The notes under the pieces are model-generated. The model was not told the DNA's origin, made no database searches, and was given only the letters and a program-made list of their open reading frames with translations. This document shows, piece by piece, positions 1 through 8,074 of a stretch of DNA of 28,815 nucleotides. Every line of letters begins with the position of its first letter. Within the stretch, counting starts at the first letter, position 1. The DNA is from Treponema sp. (GTDB lineage Bacteria > Spirochaetota > Spirochaetia > Treponematales > Treponemataceae), in contig JAKSLX010000027.1 in NCBI GenBank assembly GCA_024400915.1, positions 1-28,815 on the forward strand, in the 5' to 3' direction. Position numbers and translations under genes: made by a program.

Positions 1-40
1 ACCACTGGATTAAAATCCCTACCTCTTGTGTGTCCTTGAC

Positions 41-148
41 ATGGGGTACATTTCAAAGACTGGAATTCAGATGAATCTTTCTGCGGAGCAAATTTCGAAA
101 CTTTCGGGTCTTTCGCTTTCTGAAGTTGAATCAATGATGCCTATGTAA
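41..148 (+). pseudogene. C-terminal remnant, possibly of an Rpn/PD-(D/E)XK nuclease-type transposase
   Basis: A 35-codon frame from ATG 41 (or ATG 71) to TAA 148 ends in a short helical segment, LSAEQISKLSGLSLSEVES. This resembles the closing helix-turn-helix-like tail of Rpn-family recombination-promoting nucleases ('GLSxEEIEKL'). The same frame is closed upstream by TAA at 11-13, and the other frames also stop within the first 100 bases. No full gene continues out of the left edge unless a frameshift lies close by. I see no convincing ribosome binding site for ATG 41. The family call rests on about 20 residues and is weak. It could also be an unrelated small protein. Confidence 0.3.
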
Positions 149-154
149 AAAAAA

Positions 155-187
155 CAGCCCTCCGATGATCGCAAAATCAGAGGGCTG
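155..187. terminator. Bidirectional intrinsic terminator
   Basis: A perfect 8-bp stem, CAGCCCTC (155-162) with GAGGGCTG (180-187), has an A-run on its left (147-154) and a T-rich tail on its right. It can therefore stop the small + frame ending at 148 and the GH94 gene arriving from the right on the minus strand. Confidence 0.85.
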
Positions 188-212
188 CGTTCTTTTAAAG
201 AATCAAATCAAC

Positions 213-2639
213 TTACATTCTTTCGTTTTCAACTGTAACAGCATTCTTGCCCATGTAGGCAACGATCTTGCTGCCGTCCTTAAGCATTGATACAGGAACA
301 ACTGCTGCTTCAAGCTTCTTTCCGTCTACTTCGATGTATTCGATACCCTTGTTAACGTGCTGTGGGTTCTTTACTTCGATGTGGAGGTTCATTCCTCTCC
401 AGCGGCGGTCTGCTGTAAAGCCGTCCCAGTCTGCCTTTAGACATGGATCAAGCAGGAGTCCATCATACTGTGGTCTGATACCGAGCATGTATTGTGTGAT
501 TGAGTAGTAGTTCCATGTTGCAGCACCTGAAAGCCAAGATACTCTTGTATTGCCGGCGCGTGGGCTTACAGAAGAATATGTTGTCTGACCGATTACATAT
601 GGTTCGTTCTGGCGAACTTCTGCCTTTGTGTTGTATGCGGCAGGAAGGGCAGCCTTAAGGTATTCGTAAGCCTGGTCTCCGTTTCCGCGCATGATTTCTG
701 CGATAACGCCCCAACCCTGTGTATGGTTGAAAATACCTGCATTTTCCTTAATACCTGCAGGATATACAACAGATGTCATGATGTTGCGGCTTGCATAGAT
801 GAATGGTGGAGCACAAAGCATGAGTCCATAAGGTGTTGCAAGCTTTTCCTTTACGCTTGCAAGACAGTCGCGTACCTGGTCAGGTGTTGCAGCTCCAGAA
901 AGAACCGACCAAACCTGTGTATTGAAGTAAATCTGTCCTTCGTCGATAGAGTGTGTTCCGTAAACTGTTCCGTCTTCTGCAATTGCCCAAACGAACCACT
1001 TTCCGTCCCAGCACTTTTTCTGGATGTTTGCATCGAGCTTGTCGCGTTCTGCCATTGCCCACTTTGCTTCGTCTTCCTTTCCAAGGCGCTTAGAAATGTC
1101 AGCGTATGTTGTAAGTCCAAGGCGGAGCTGGAATGCAACGAAGAGGGATTCTCCGTGGTATCCAAGCTTGAGACAGTCGTTCCAGTCAGCAAGAAGTCCG
1201 CAAGGAAGTCCGTTTGCACCCATTCTTTCAAGGTTGAAAAGGAGTGCCTGCTTAAGGTGTCCGTATACTGTTGCTTCACCCTGGTCTGCGTAAGGAACCA
1301 CGCGGTTGTAGAAGTCAAACTTGCCTGTTTCTGCAACGAAACATGGGATTGCATTGAAGAACCACTGGCAGTCGTCTGAACGGAATTCTTCTGCCGGAAT
1401 CATCTTCTGTTTTCCTGCAACAAAGTCCTTTGAAATAACTGGGAGGGCACCGCCGTTTGCAAACTGTCCGCTCAAGAGGCGAACAAGGCGTTCTTCTGCT
1501 TCTTCTGGAATTGCTGCTGAAACACCGAGGATGTCCTGAACTGAGTCACGGTAACCAAGACCGTCGCGTTCTCCGTTGTAAACGAGGGAAGCTGCGCGAG
1601 ACCATGCAAATGTAATGAGACAGTTGTAAAGTCCCCAGACATTTACTGTGTGGTTGATGTCTTCATCTGGAGTCTTAACATTGAGGCTTCCGAGTTTTGC
1701 GTGCCATGCCTTAACAAGCTTGTCGAATTCTTCGTCACACTTTGCGATGGAGCCGAATTCCTTTACAGCCTTTTCGCCTTCAACGTTTGCATCGCCGATG
1801 CCAAGAAGAACTACAAGTTCCTTTGTTTCGCCTGGTGCAAGTTCGATGTCAGACTGCATTGAACCACAGATGTTGTCGCCGTAAGCGTTTGAGTTCTTGC
1901 ATTCTCCGTTGATAACAGAATCAGGTTCCTTGTAGCTTCCGTATGTGCCGATGAATGACTGGCGGTCTGTATCGTAGCCTGTCATTGGCTGTCCAACGAG
2001 GGCCATCCATTCGCTCATGTAGTCGCCGATAGCTGGGTTCTTCTGATGCTGGAGGTAAAGGTTTTCGTGGATAGAATAGCGGAGCATGTTCTCCTTTGCC
2101 TTTTCTCCCTTACAGATGAAGATTGAGTACTGGAGGTTAACCTGGTCCTGTGTTGTGTTCCACTGGTTGGAGAATTCACAGTAAGTGAATGCGCGGAGCT
2201 TTCTTGCCTTTGAACCTGTGTTTGTTACCTTGAGTCTCCAGTATTCAAAAGTCTGTCCAAGAGGAACAAAGTACTTTGCTTCAGACTTGATGCCTTCATA
2301 TTCTGTTTCAAAAATAGAGTAAGCAGTACCGTGGCGGCAGATGCTCTTGTATTTGTCGAGAGGCTTTCCTACAGGCTGCCATGAAGCCGACCAGTAGTCC
2401 TTGCTTTCCATGTCGCGGAGGTAGAAATATCTACCAGGCTGATCCATCGGGATTGAGTTGAATCTGAGGCGCATGAATCTTCCCTGTGCACCAGATTTGT
2501 AAAATCCGTAACCGCCTGCGTTGTTTGTGATGACAGCACCGTATTCTGTGGAACCAAGATAGTTGCTCCAAGATGTAGGTGTGTCAGGGCGTGTTACAAC
2601 ATATTCCATTGCTTCATCGTCAAAATAGCCGTACTGCAT
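213..2639 (-). CDS. GH94 disaccharide phosphorylase, probably cellobiose phosphorylase
   Basis: The 808-residue protein has the length and start typical of GH94 cellobiose phosphorylases (about 800-820 residues): YGYFDDEAMEYVVTRPDTP, then NYLG and an AGGY motif near residue 40. The catalytic region reads NGLPCGLLADWNDCLKLG. The Asp of ADWND is the general acid in characterised GH94 enzymes. The family cleaves a beta-glucoside with inorganic phosphate in the cytoplasm, giving glucose-1-phosphate plus a free sugar and saving one ATP. There is no signal peptide, which fits a cytosolic enzyme. Translation starts at ATG 2639 behind GAAAGGAG. It is divergent from the sugar importer, so it probably handles a disaccharide brought in by that or a similar system. 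The N-terminal third (NNAGGYGFYKSG) differs from textbook clostridial cellobiose phosphorylases, so laminaribiose, cellobionate or another beta-glucoside remains possible. Confidence 0.85.
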   Translation of the reverse strand: MQYGYFDDEAMEYVVTRPDTPTSWSNYLGSTEYGAVITNNAGGYGFYKSGAQGRFMRLRFNSIPMDQPGRYFYLRDMESKDYWSASWQPVGKPLDKYKSICRHGTAYSIFETEYEGIKSEAKYFVPLGQTFEYWRLKVTNTGSKARKLRAFTYCEFSNQWNTTQDQVNLQYSIFICKGEKAKENMLRYSIHENLYLQHQKNPAIGDYMSEWMALVGQPMTGYDTDRQSFIGTYGSYKEPDSVINGECKNSNAYGDNICGSMQSDIELAPGETKELVVLLGIGDANVEGEKAVKEFGSIAKCDEEFDKLVKAWHAKLGSLNVKTPDEDINHTVNVWGLYNCLITFAWSRAASLVYNGERDGLGYRDSVQDILGVSAAIPEEAEERLVRLLSGQFANGGALPVISKDFVAGKQKMIPAEEFRSDDCQWFFNAIPCFVAETGKFDFYNRVVPYADQGEATVYGHLKQALLFNLERMGANGLPCGLLADWNDCLKLGYHGESLFVAFQLRLGLTTYADISKRLGKEDEAKWAMAERDKLDANIQKKCWDGKWFVWAIAEDGTVYGTHSIDEGQIYFNTQVWSVLSGAATPDQVRDCLASVKEKLATPYGLMLCAPPFIYASRNIMTSVVYPAGIKENAGIFNHTQGWGVIAEIMRGNGDQAYEYLKAALPAAYNTKAEVRQNEPYVIGQTTYSSVSPRAGNTRVSWLSGAATWNYYSITQYMLGIRPQYDGLLLDPCLKADWDGFTADRRWRGMNLHIEVKNPQHVNKGIEYIEVDGKKLEAAVVPVSMLKDGSKIVAYMGKNAVTVENERM

Positions 2640-2670
2640 TCTGAACTCCTTTCATTGTTTTATTCTTTTC

Positions 2671-2698
2671 AATATACAGAAAATTTTCCATTTGTCTA
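2671..2698 (-). promoter_or_regulatory. Sigma-70-type promoter for the GH94 gene
   Basis: On the minus strand, TAGACA (2698-2693), a 16-bp spacer and TATATT (2676-2671) match a vegetative promoter. Transcription would start near 2664, giving a leader of about 25 bases before ATG 2639. Confidence 0.55.
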
Positions 2699-2710
2699 CA
2701 TTTCCGTAAT

Positions 2711-2726
2711 AAAATGCAGGCATTTT
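2711..2726. promoter_or_regulatory. 16-bp inverted repeat, candidate operator for the GH94 gene
   Basis: AAAATGC, two central bases and GCATTTT form a perfect 7+2+7 palindrome about 12 bases upstream of the GH94 -35 box. Its sequence differs from the AACCGGTT palindrome on the other side of the region, so it would answer to a different regulator. The size suits a dimeric activator or repressor, but no known regulator is recognised. Confidence 0.4.
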
Positions 2727-2861
2727 GTAAAAAATAGCAATATGGATTGTATTCTTCTATTTAAAAAATTTGAAATCTTATGAATTTTTATGGATTTTCT
2801 GACATTTGGCAATAAATTGAAGAATTTTCACTTGCGAATGGTAATTTTGGTAAGAATTTGT

Positions 2862-2890
2862 TTGACAATTTGATACCGTGGACTTATACT
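2862..2890 (+). promoter_or_regulatory. Strong sigma-70-type promoter of the sugar operon
   Basis: A perfect TTGACA (2862-2867), a 17-bp spacer and TATACT (2885-2890) give a near-consensus promoter. The predicted start, near 2897, abuts the AACCGGTT palindrome, so a bound LacI-type repressor would block initiation. Confidence 0.85.
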
Positions 2891-2898
2891 AATATTTG

Positions 2899-2910
2899 AA
2901 ACCGGTTGCC
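2899..2910. promoter_or_regulatory. Candidate LacI-family operator at the sugar-operon start site
   Basis: AAACCGGTTGCC contains the 8-bp palindrome AACCGGTT with a central CpG, the general form bound by LacI-family repressors. It sits at about +2 to +13 of the predicted transcript. Eleven bases (AACCGGTTGCC) recur inside the GH43 gene at 6613-6623. The LacI-type gene at 8075 is the obvious candidate binder. Confidence 0.6.
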
Positions 2911-3020
2911 TGTTTGGTTTGCCGGGTTTTAAATTTTAACCCTCGGGTTCCTAATTAAAAATTTAAAAAAAGTGGAGTCCGATGTAATATTTTCATATGC
3001 ATAACTAATAGGAGGAACGT

Positions 3021-4319
3021 ATGAAGAAATTGGTTGCAGTAGCTGCTGCAGTAGCATGTGCATCACTTGCACTCGTAGGATGTGCAAAGAAGGAATCAGC
3101 ATCAGCTGGTAAGGATGCAAACAATAAGCTCGTTGTTTGGTCATTCACAGATGAATTGGACGGAATGATCACAAAGTATTTCCAGGAAGATGGTCGCTTC
3201 AAGGGTAAGTATGAAATCGAATACTCACTCACACCAACAGACCAGTTCCCAAACAAGCTTGACCCAGTTCTCGCATCTGGTTCAGGATGTCCAGACGTTT
3301 TCGCTCTCGAAGACGCATTCGTTCGCAAGTATGTTGAATCAGGACTTCTCCTTGATCTTACAGACGTATACAACGAAATCAAAGACAAGATGATTGCTTA
3401 CCCAGCAGAAGTTGGTACATACAATGGAAAGGTTTACGGTCTCTCATGGCAGGTAACACCAGGTGCTGTATTCTACCGCCGCTCACTCGCAAAGAAGTAC
3501 CTCGGAACAGATGATCCAGCAGAAGTTCAGAAGTCTCTTGCTAACTGGGACAAGTTCCTTGAAACAGCAGAACTCCTCAAGACAAAGTCAAACGGAAACT
3601 GCTACATCGTATCTTCAACAGGTGACCTCAACAAGCCATTCCTTTCTGGACGCAAGGATCCATGGGTAGTAAACAACAAGCTCGTTGTAGATCCAAAGGC
3701 AATCGAATACATGGAAATGTGTAAGACACTTAAGGACCGTGGTCTTGAAGGTCGTGTTGGTCAGTGGTCAGAAGGTTGGTTCGCTGGTATGAAGGGTGTT
3801 CTCGCTGATGAATCAGGAAACACAAAGGAAGTATTCTCTTACTTCCTCCCAACATGGGGTCTCCACTACGTTCTTAAGACAAACGCTCCAGACACAGCAG
3901 GTGACTGGGCAATGTGTGCTGGTCCAGTTGGATACCGCTGGGGTGGTACATGGGTAGGTGCATGGGCAAAGACAAAGAACCCAAATGCAGCTAAGGAACT
4001 CATCAAGTACGTTGCTACAGACGATACATTCCTTGAAAGCTGGGCACGTGACACAGGTGACGTTGTTTCTAACGCTAAGGTTGTTGCAAAGGTTAAGGAC
4101 AACTTCTCTGAAGCATTCCTTGGTGGACAGAACCACTACGCAGAATTTGCTGAAATGGCAAAGGCTGTTAACGGAAAGCTCTCACAGGGTACAGACCAGG
4201 CTGTTGAAGGAATCTTCGGCGAAGCTGTAGGTGCTTACGTAAACGGTGAAAAGACTATGGATCAGGCAATCGCTGACTTTAAGGAACAGTGTGCCGCACA
4301 GCTTTCACTTGCTAACTAA
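3021..4319 (+). CDS. Sugar ABC transporter substrate-binding lipoprotein (MalE/UgpB type)
   Basis: The 432-residue protein starts with a lipoprotein signal: MKK, a hydrophobic stretch and the lipobox L18-V19-G20-C21. It would be acylated at C21 and anchored outside the inner membrane. The mature part reads as a family-1 extracellular solute-binding protein (LVVWSFTDELDGMITKYF near the start, later VYGLSWQVTPGAVFYRR and a Gly/Trp-rich segment), consistent with oligosaccharide capture. ATG 3021 follows GGAGGA at 3011. It is the first gene of the sugar operon and is followed by a terminator-like hairpin that should leave it more abundant than the permeases. The adjacent xylosidase suggests xylo-oligosaccharides as ligand; that is inference. 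Confidence 0.92.
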   Translation: MKKLVAVAAAVACASLALVGCAKKESASAGKDANNKLVVWSFTDELDGMITKYFQEDGRFKGKYEIEYSLTPTDQFPNKLDPVLASGSGCPDVFALEDAFVRKYVESGLLLDLTDVYNEIKDKMIAYPAEVGTYNGKVYGLSWQVTPGAVFYRRSLAKKYLGTDDPAEVQKSLANWDKFLETAELLKTKSNGNCYIVSSTGDLNKPFLSGRKDPWVVNNKLVVDPKAIEYMEMCKTLKDRGLEGRVGQWSEGWFAGMKGVLADESGNTKEVFSYFLPTWGLHYVLKTNAPDTAGDWAMCAGPVGYRWGGTWVGAWAKTKNPNAAKELIKYVATDDTFLESWARDTGDVVSNAKVVAKVKDNFSEAFLGGQNHYAEFAEMAKAVNGKLSQGTDQAVEGIFGEAVGAYVNGEKTMDQAIADFKEQCAAQLSLAN

Positions 4320-4337
4320 TTTGATTAGTGTTTAATA

Positions 4338-4384
4338 CCTGATATGGTCGCCTGGGAACAGGCGATCATATTAGGTTTTTTTTT
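4338..4384 (+). terminator. Intercistronic terminator/attenuator after the binding-protein gene
   Basis: A 17-bp stem, with G-U pairs, forms from CCTGATATGGTCGCCTG (4338-4354) and CAGGCGATCATATTAGG (4359-4375) around a GGAA loop, followed by nine T. No new promoter is evident before the permease, so it probably terminates only partly and sets a high binding-protein to permease ratio. Confidence 0.85.
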
Positions 4385-4418
4385 GTCCGGTTTCTGCCGG
4401 AATTTGTGAGGTGCTTTG

Positions 4419-5552
4419 ATGAAGAAAAAATCCGGAATAGAAACAAGAATGAATAGAGCAGGATACTTCTTTGTTCTGCCATTCGTCCTAGTTTATGCAG
4501 CTTTCCAGTTTTGGCCTGTAATCTATACCCTTATGCTCGGTTTCAGCGACATAAAGGGATTCAAGACAGATATGGGCTTTGTTGGTCTTGAAAACTTTAA
4601 GAGACTTGTTACAGACAAGTACTTCTGGGATTCAGTTTACAATACTTTCTGTATGTGGGGACTTAACTTTGCTCCACAGCTTAGTATTGCTCTTATTTTT
4701 GCAATCTGGTTCACAGATTTGCGTTTGAATTTGAAATGTAAAGGTACATTCAGAGCCGTATTCTACATGCCAAACTTGCTTACAACAGCATCTATTGCTA
4801 TTTTGTTCCGCAGTTTGTTTGCATATCCAATCGGTCCTGTTAACCAGTTCCTTACTGGTACTTTGAATATATGGGCTACTGAAATTGTTGATGGTCAGGA
4901 AGTTCTCCGTGGTTTCAACTTTTTCCGTATGAATGTAACACCAGATAAGGATTACCTTATTGACTGGGTTCCAAGAATCATCGTTGCATTCATCCAGTGG
5001 TGGATGTGGTGTGGACATACTTTGATCATGCTTATGGCTGGTATCACAAGTATTTCTCCTTCACTTTACGAAGCTGCAATCGTTGACGGTGCAAACCAGA
5101 GACAGCAGACTTGGTTGATCACAATTCCATTGCTTCGTCCAATGATGCTTTACCTCCTCGTTACATCAATGATTGGTGGTATGCAGCTCTTCGAAATTCC
5201 ATTCCTTCTTACAGATATGCGCGGTGGTCCTCGCTATGCTATCAGAACAATGGGTGTTTACCTCTATAACATGGGCTTCCAGGGAACAACAGACTATGCT
5301 TACGCAGCAGCAATTGCTATTGGCGTATTCATAATCACAATTCTCCTTGCAACAATGATCAACCAGATGATTAAGGAACGCAAGTTCAACCAGTGGTGGT
5401 ATCTCTTGCTTATGTTGATCTTCATTATTGTAGGCTTCGCATTCTACATGGTTACAAGAATGTTTATCTTCATGCTTGGCTTCGGTTATATTGGTGTTGC
5501 TGCAGTAGCATTGCACCATCACATGTATGAAAAAAGGAGGACAAATAGATGA
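4419..5552 (+). CDS. Sugar ABC transporter permease, MalF/UgpA type, with extra C-terminal helices
   Basis: This is an inner-membrane permease subunit for the upstream binding protein. I chose ATG 4419 (377 residues) rather than the TTG at 4416, because GAGG at 4408-4411 is spaced 7 bases from ATG. The first membrane helix is within residues 13-35. The cytoplasmic EAA loop (YEAAIVDGAN..., about residues 217-240) that docks on the ATPase is well conserved. MalF-type sugar permeases usually end soon after the sixth helix. Here, after INQMIKERK, about 65 residues remain, with two further hydrophobic segments and a His-rich, basic tail. Its stop overlaps the next start (ATGA). No ATPase gene is present, so a shared MsmK/UgpC-like ATPase encoded elsewhere must serve it. 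Confidence 0.9.
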   Translation: MKKKSGIETRMNRAGYFFVLPFVLVYAAFQFWPVIYTLMLGFSDIKGFKTDMGFVGLENFKRLVTDKYFWDSVYNTFCMWGLNFAPQLSIALIFAIWFTDLRLNLKCKGTFRAVFYMPNLLTTASIAILFRSLFAYPIGPVNQFLTGTLNIWATEIVDGQEVLRGFNFFRMNVTPDKDYLIDWVPRIIVAFIQWWMWCGHTLIMLMAGITSISPSLYEAAIVDGANQRQQTWLITIPLLRPMMLYLLVTSMIGGMQLFEIPFLLTDMRGGPRYAIRTMGVYLYNMGFQGTTDYAYAAAIAIGVFIITILLATMINQMIKERKFNQWWYLLLMLIFIIVGFAFYMVTRMFIFMLGFGYIGVAAVALHHHMYEKRRTNR

Positions 5553-6391
5553 AAAGCGATAGAGCTACCCTTACCGCCAAGAGATCAATAATTTATGTTC
5601 TCATGATTCTCTTTACAGTTATTGCGGTTGTACCAATTTATTTGATGCTTATCAACGCTACACGTTCGAATGCACAGATTAACGAAGGACTTTCGTTCCT
5701 TCCTGGCGGAAACACAATGACAAACTGGAGGAACCTTACTAGCCGTAACTTCCAGATTTGGCAGGGTTTCAGCAACAGTGCTTTCATTTCTGTTTGTAGT
5801 ACAGTGCTCGGTGTATACTTCTCTACACTTACAGCTTATGCACTTCATGTTTACAAGTTCAAGGGTCGCAATTTCCTCTGGGCATTCATCCTTGTTGTTA
5901 TCATGATTCCAGGTACACTTTCATTCATCGGTTTCTACCAGTTCATGGCTAAGTGTCACCTTACAAACAGCTTTATTCCTTTGATCGTTCCAACAATTGC
6001 ATCTGCAGGTACTGTATTGTTCATCAAGCAGTATATGGAATCAATCCTTTCATTTGAACTTATCGATGCTGGACGTATCGACGGTGCAGGTGAATTCATG
6101 ATTTTCAACATCGTTATTCTTCCAATCATGGTTCCAGCTCTTGCAGCACAGTGTATCTTCGCTTTCGTTGGTTCATGGAACAACTTCATGACACCATTCG
6201 TTCTCCTTTCGGATCAGAAGAAGTATACACTCCCTATGCTTGTTCAGACACTTCGTGGTGATATCTACCGTACAGAATACGGTTCAATCTACCTTGGTGT
6301 TGCGATTTCCCTTATCCCAATCCTCGTATTCTACGCTTTGATGTCTAGATACATCATTTCCGGAATTACAATGGGTTCTGTAAAGGAATAG
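5549..6391 (+). CDS. Sugar ABC transporter permease, MalG/UgpE type
   Basis: The 280-residue inner-membrane permease pairs with the preceding one. It has about six hydrophobic segments and the EAA loop at about residues 170-190 (DAGRIDGAGEFMIFNIVILP), followed by the usual W-N-N-F-M-x-P motif. It starts within the preceding stop codon (4-base overlap, ATGA) behind GGAGG at 5536, so the two permeases should be made in equal amounts. It ends in the common C-terminal form ISGITMGSVKE. A rho-independent terminator follows. Confidence 0.92.
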   Translation: MKSDRATLTAKRSIIYVLMILFTVIAVVPIYLMLINATRSNAQINEGLSFLPGGNTMTNWRNLTSRNFQIWQGFSNSAFISVCSTVLGVYFSTLTAYALHVYKFKGRNFLWAFILVVIMIPGTLSFIGFYQFMAKCHLTNSFIPLIVPTIASAGTVLFIKQYMESILSFELIDAGRIDGAGEFMIFNIVILPIMVPALAAQCIFAFVGSWNNFMTPFVLLSDQKKYTLPMLVQTLRGDIYRTEYGSIYLGVAISLIPILVFYALMSRYIISGITMGSVKE

Positions 6392-6404
6392 TCCTAATTT
6401 TGCA

Positions 6405-6440
6405 GCAGGGTTTCCGGACTGGGAACCCTGCTTTTTTTTT
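6405..6440 (+). terminator. Intrinsic terminator after the permease genes
   Basis: GCAGGGTTTCC (6405-6415) pairs with GGGAACCCTGC (6421-6431) around a 5-base loop and is followed by nine T. It lies only 36 bases before the xylosidase start, so GH43 and the LacI-type gene receive reduced read-through unless they have their own promoter. I do not see a clear one. Confidence 0.85.
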
Positions 6441-6467
6441 ATTGAAATATTTTTTTGGAGATAAACA

Positions 6468-8069
6468 ATGAAGATTTACAATCCAATTCTTTCTGGTTTT
6501 CATGCAGATCCTTCAATCGTTAATGCAAACGGCGAATGCTATATTGCAAATTCAACCTTTGAGTGGTTTCCTGGCGTAGAATTACATCGCTCTAAAGATT
6601 TGAAAAATTGGCAACCGGTTGCCTCACCGTTACAGACAAAGACTCTTCTTGATATGGCTGGAAACAAAGCTTCCTGCGGAATTTGGGCACCATGCCTTAC
6701 ATACTGTGAATCAGAAAAACTTTTTTATTTGATCTACACAAATGTTCGCAGCTGGAACGATGGTCCTTGGAAGGATTGTCCTAATTATCTTACAACAGCT
6801 CCTTCAATTGAAGGTCCATGGTCAGATCCTGTATTCATGAATGCAAGCGGCTTTGATGCTTCCATGTTCCACGATGATGATGGAAAGCACTGGTACATCA
6901 ATATGGAATGGGATTATCGCCAGACAGGTCCACGTCAGTTCTCTGGAATCCTTCTTCAGGAATACGATGCAAAGCAGAAGAAGCTTGTAGGCCCTGTACA
7001 CAAGATTTTCCGCGGAACAGACATTGGTCTTGTTGAAGGTCCTCATCTTTATAAAAGAGACGGATACTATTACATCTTTGCTGCTGAAGGCGGAACATGT
7101 TATGAACACGCAATCAGCTGTGGAAGGTCAAAATCTATTACAGGACCTTATGAAGTACATCCTTGCAATCCATTGATTTCTTCTTACGGTCATGACGAAA
7201 TCTGGTTGCAGCGCGCAGGACACGGTGCAATGTGCAAGAGTCCAGACGGAAAGAAAGACTATCTTGTTTACCTTTGCGGTCGTCCGGTAGAAGGAACAGA
7301 ACGCTGTATCCTTGGTCGCGAAACAGGTATTGCAGAACTTGAATGGAAGGATGGATGGCCATTCGTAAAGCAGCCTGATGGTTCACTTCAGAATTTCCCA
7401 CCGGAATACATTGAGGTGGAAGGGGAAGGTGAAATTCTTCCAGGCCACGGTGCAATTCATCCTGCTGAAAAATATACTTTCAACAACGATGACTGGAAAC
7501 TTGATTTCAAGACACTCCGCATCCCGATGACAGAAGAAAGATTCAGCACAAAGGAAAGACCAGGTTGGCTTAGAATTCACGGTGGACAGTCACCAGTTTC
7601 AACATTTGAACAGGGACTTGTTGCCCGCCGCCAGACAGACTTTAACTTTGAAGCAGAAACAAAGCTTGAATTCAATCCGACAAACTTCCAGCATTTTGCA
7701 GGAATGGTATACCGCTACGACGAGCAGACTCAGTACCTCTGTGTTGTTACTCACGATGAAAAACTGGGCAAGGTTCTCAATGTAATGACAATCATGCCTG
7801 AAGGTTTCATCCGTGAAGTTGAAATTCCAATCGAAGATAACAAACCTGTATGGATCAAGCTCAAGGTAAGCGGAAAGAAGGGATTCTTCTGGTGGTCACA
7901 GGACGGCGTAAACTTCCGTCAGATGAGGCCATTGCTTGATGCTACAAAGCTTTCGGACGAATACGGTGGACAGGGATTCACAGGAGCTTTTGTTGGAATG
8001 TACTGCGCTGATATGGTTCAGTATACAAATCCTTGTGATTTTGAATATTTCATATACAAAAGAGTATAA
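6468..8069 (+). CDS. GH43 beta-xylosidase (possibly also alpha-L-arabinofuranosidase)
   Basis: The 533-residue protein closely follows the Selenomonas-type beta-xylosidase plan (about 530-540 residues). It has an N-terminal five-bladed beta-propeller and a C-terminal beta-sandwich from about residue 330. Catalytic residues are visible: base D14 (GFHADPS), the pKa-tuning Asp at D130 (GFDASMFHD) and acid E190 (GLVEGPH). The family removes xylose, often also arabinose, from the non-reducing ends of xylo-oligosaccharides with inversion. There is no signal peptide, so it acts in the cytoplasm on imported oligomers. ATG 6468 follows GGAG at 6457. Five bases separate its stop from the regulator gene. 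The gene carries a 14-bp palindrome resembling an operator at 6610-6623. Confidence 0.93.
   Translation: MKIYNPILSGFHADPSIVNANGECYIANSTFEWFPGVELHRSKDLKNWQPVASPLQTKTLLDMAGNKASCGIWAPCLTYCESEKLFYLIYTNVRSWNDGPWKDCPNYLTTAPSIEGPWSDPVFMNASGFDASMFHDDDGKHWYINMEWDYRQTGPRQFSGILLQEYDAKQKKLVGPVHKIFRGTDIGLVEGPHLYKRDGYYYIFAAEGGTCYEHAISCGRSKSITGPYEVHPCNPLISSYGHDEIWLQRAGHGAMCKSPDGKKDYLVYLCGRPVEGTERCILGRETGIAELEWKDGWPFVKQPDGSLQNFPPEYIEVEGEGEILPGHGAIHPAEKYTFNNDDWKLDFKTLRIPMTEERFSTKERPGWLRIHGGQSPVSTFEQGLVARRQTDFNFEAETKLEFNPTNFQHFAGMVYRYDEQTQYLCVVTHDEKLGKVLNVMTIMPEGFIREVEIPIEDNKPVWIKLKVSGKKGFFWWSQDGVNFRQMRPLLDATKLSDEYGGQGFTGAFVGMYCADMVQYTNPCDFEYFIYKRV
6610..6623. promoter_or_regulatory. Intragenic 14-bp palindrome, candidate second LacI-type operator
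   Basis: GGCAACCGGTTGCC is a perfect 14-bp palindrome with a central CpG, 143 bases inside the xylosidase gene. It encodes part of W-Q-P-V-A. Its right half and centre match the palindrome at the sugar-operon start (AACCGGTTGCC). An auxiliary operator inside the first enzyme gene is known from lac, where it supports repression by looping. Confidence 0.45.
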
Positions 8070-8074
8070 GAAAA

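Larger units (their letters stand above)
2640..3020. other. Divergent control region between the GH94 gene and the sugar operon
   Basis: This 381-base AT-rich region has no gene. It carries a promoter for each side, a 16-bp inverted repeat (2711-2726) beside the GH94 promoter, and a CG-centred palindrome (2899-2907) at the expected start of the sugar-operon transcript. Just downstream, GGGTT (2924-2928), AACCC (2938-2942) and GGGTT (2945-2949) could form alternative short hairpins in the leader RNA before the Shine-Dalgarno at 3011. Confidence 0.75.

Noticed and set aside
723..1379. Open frame of 218 codons on the + strand across the GH94 gene
   Set aside because: It lies wholly antisense to a well-supported enzyme gene, is Cys-rich with no family resemblance and has no ribosome binding site. 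Codon bias of the real gene keeps it open.
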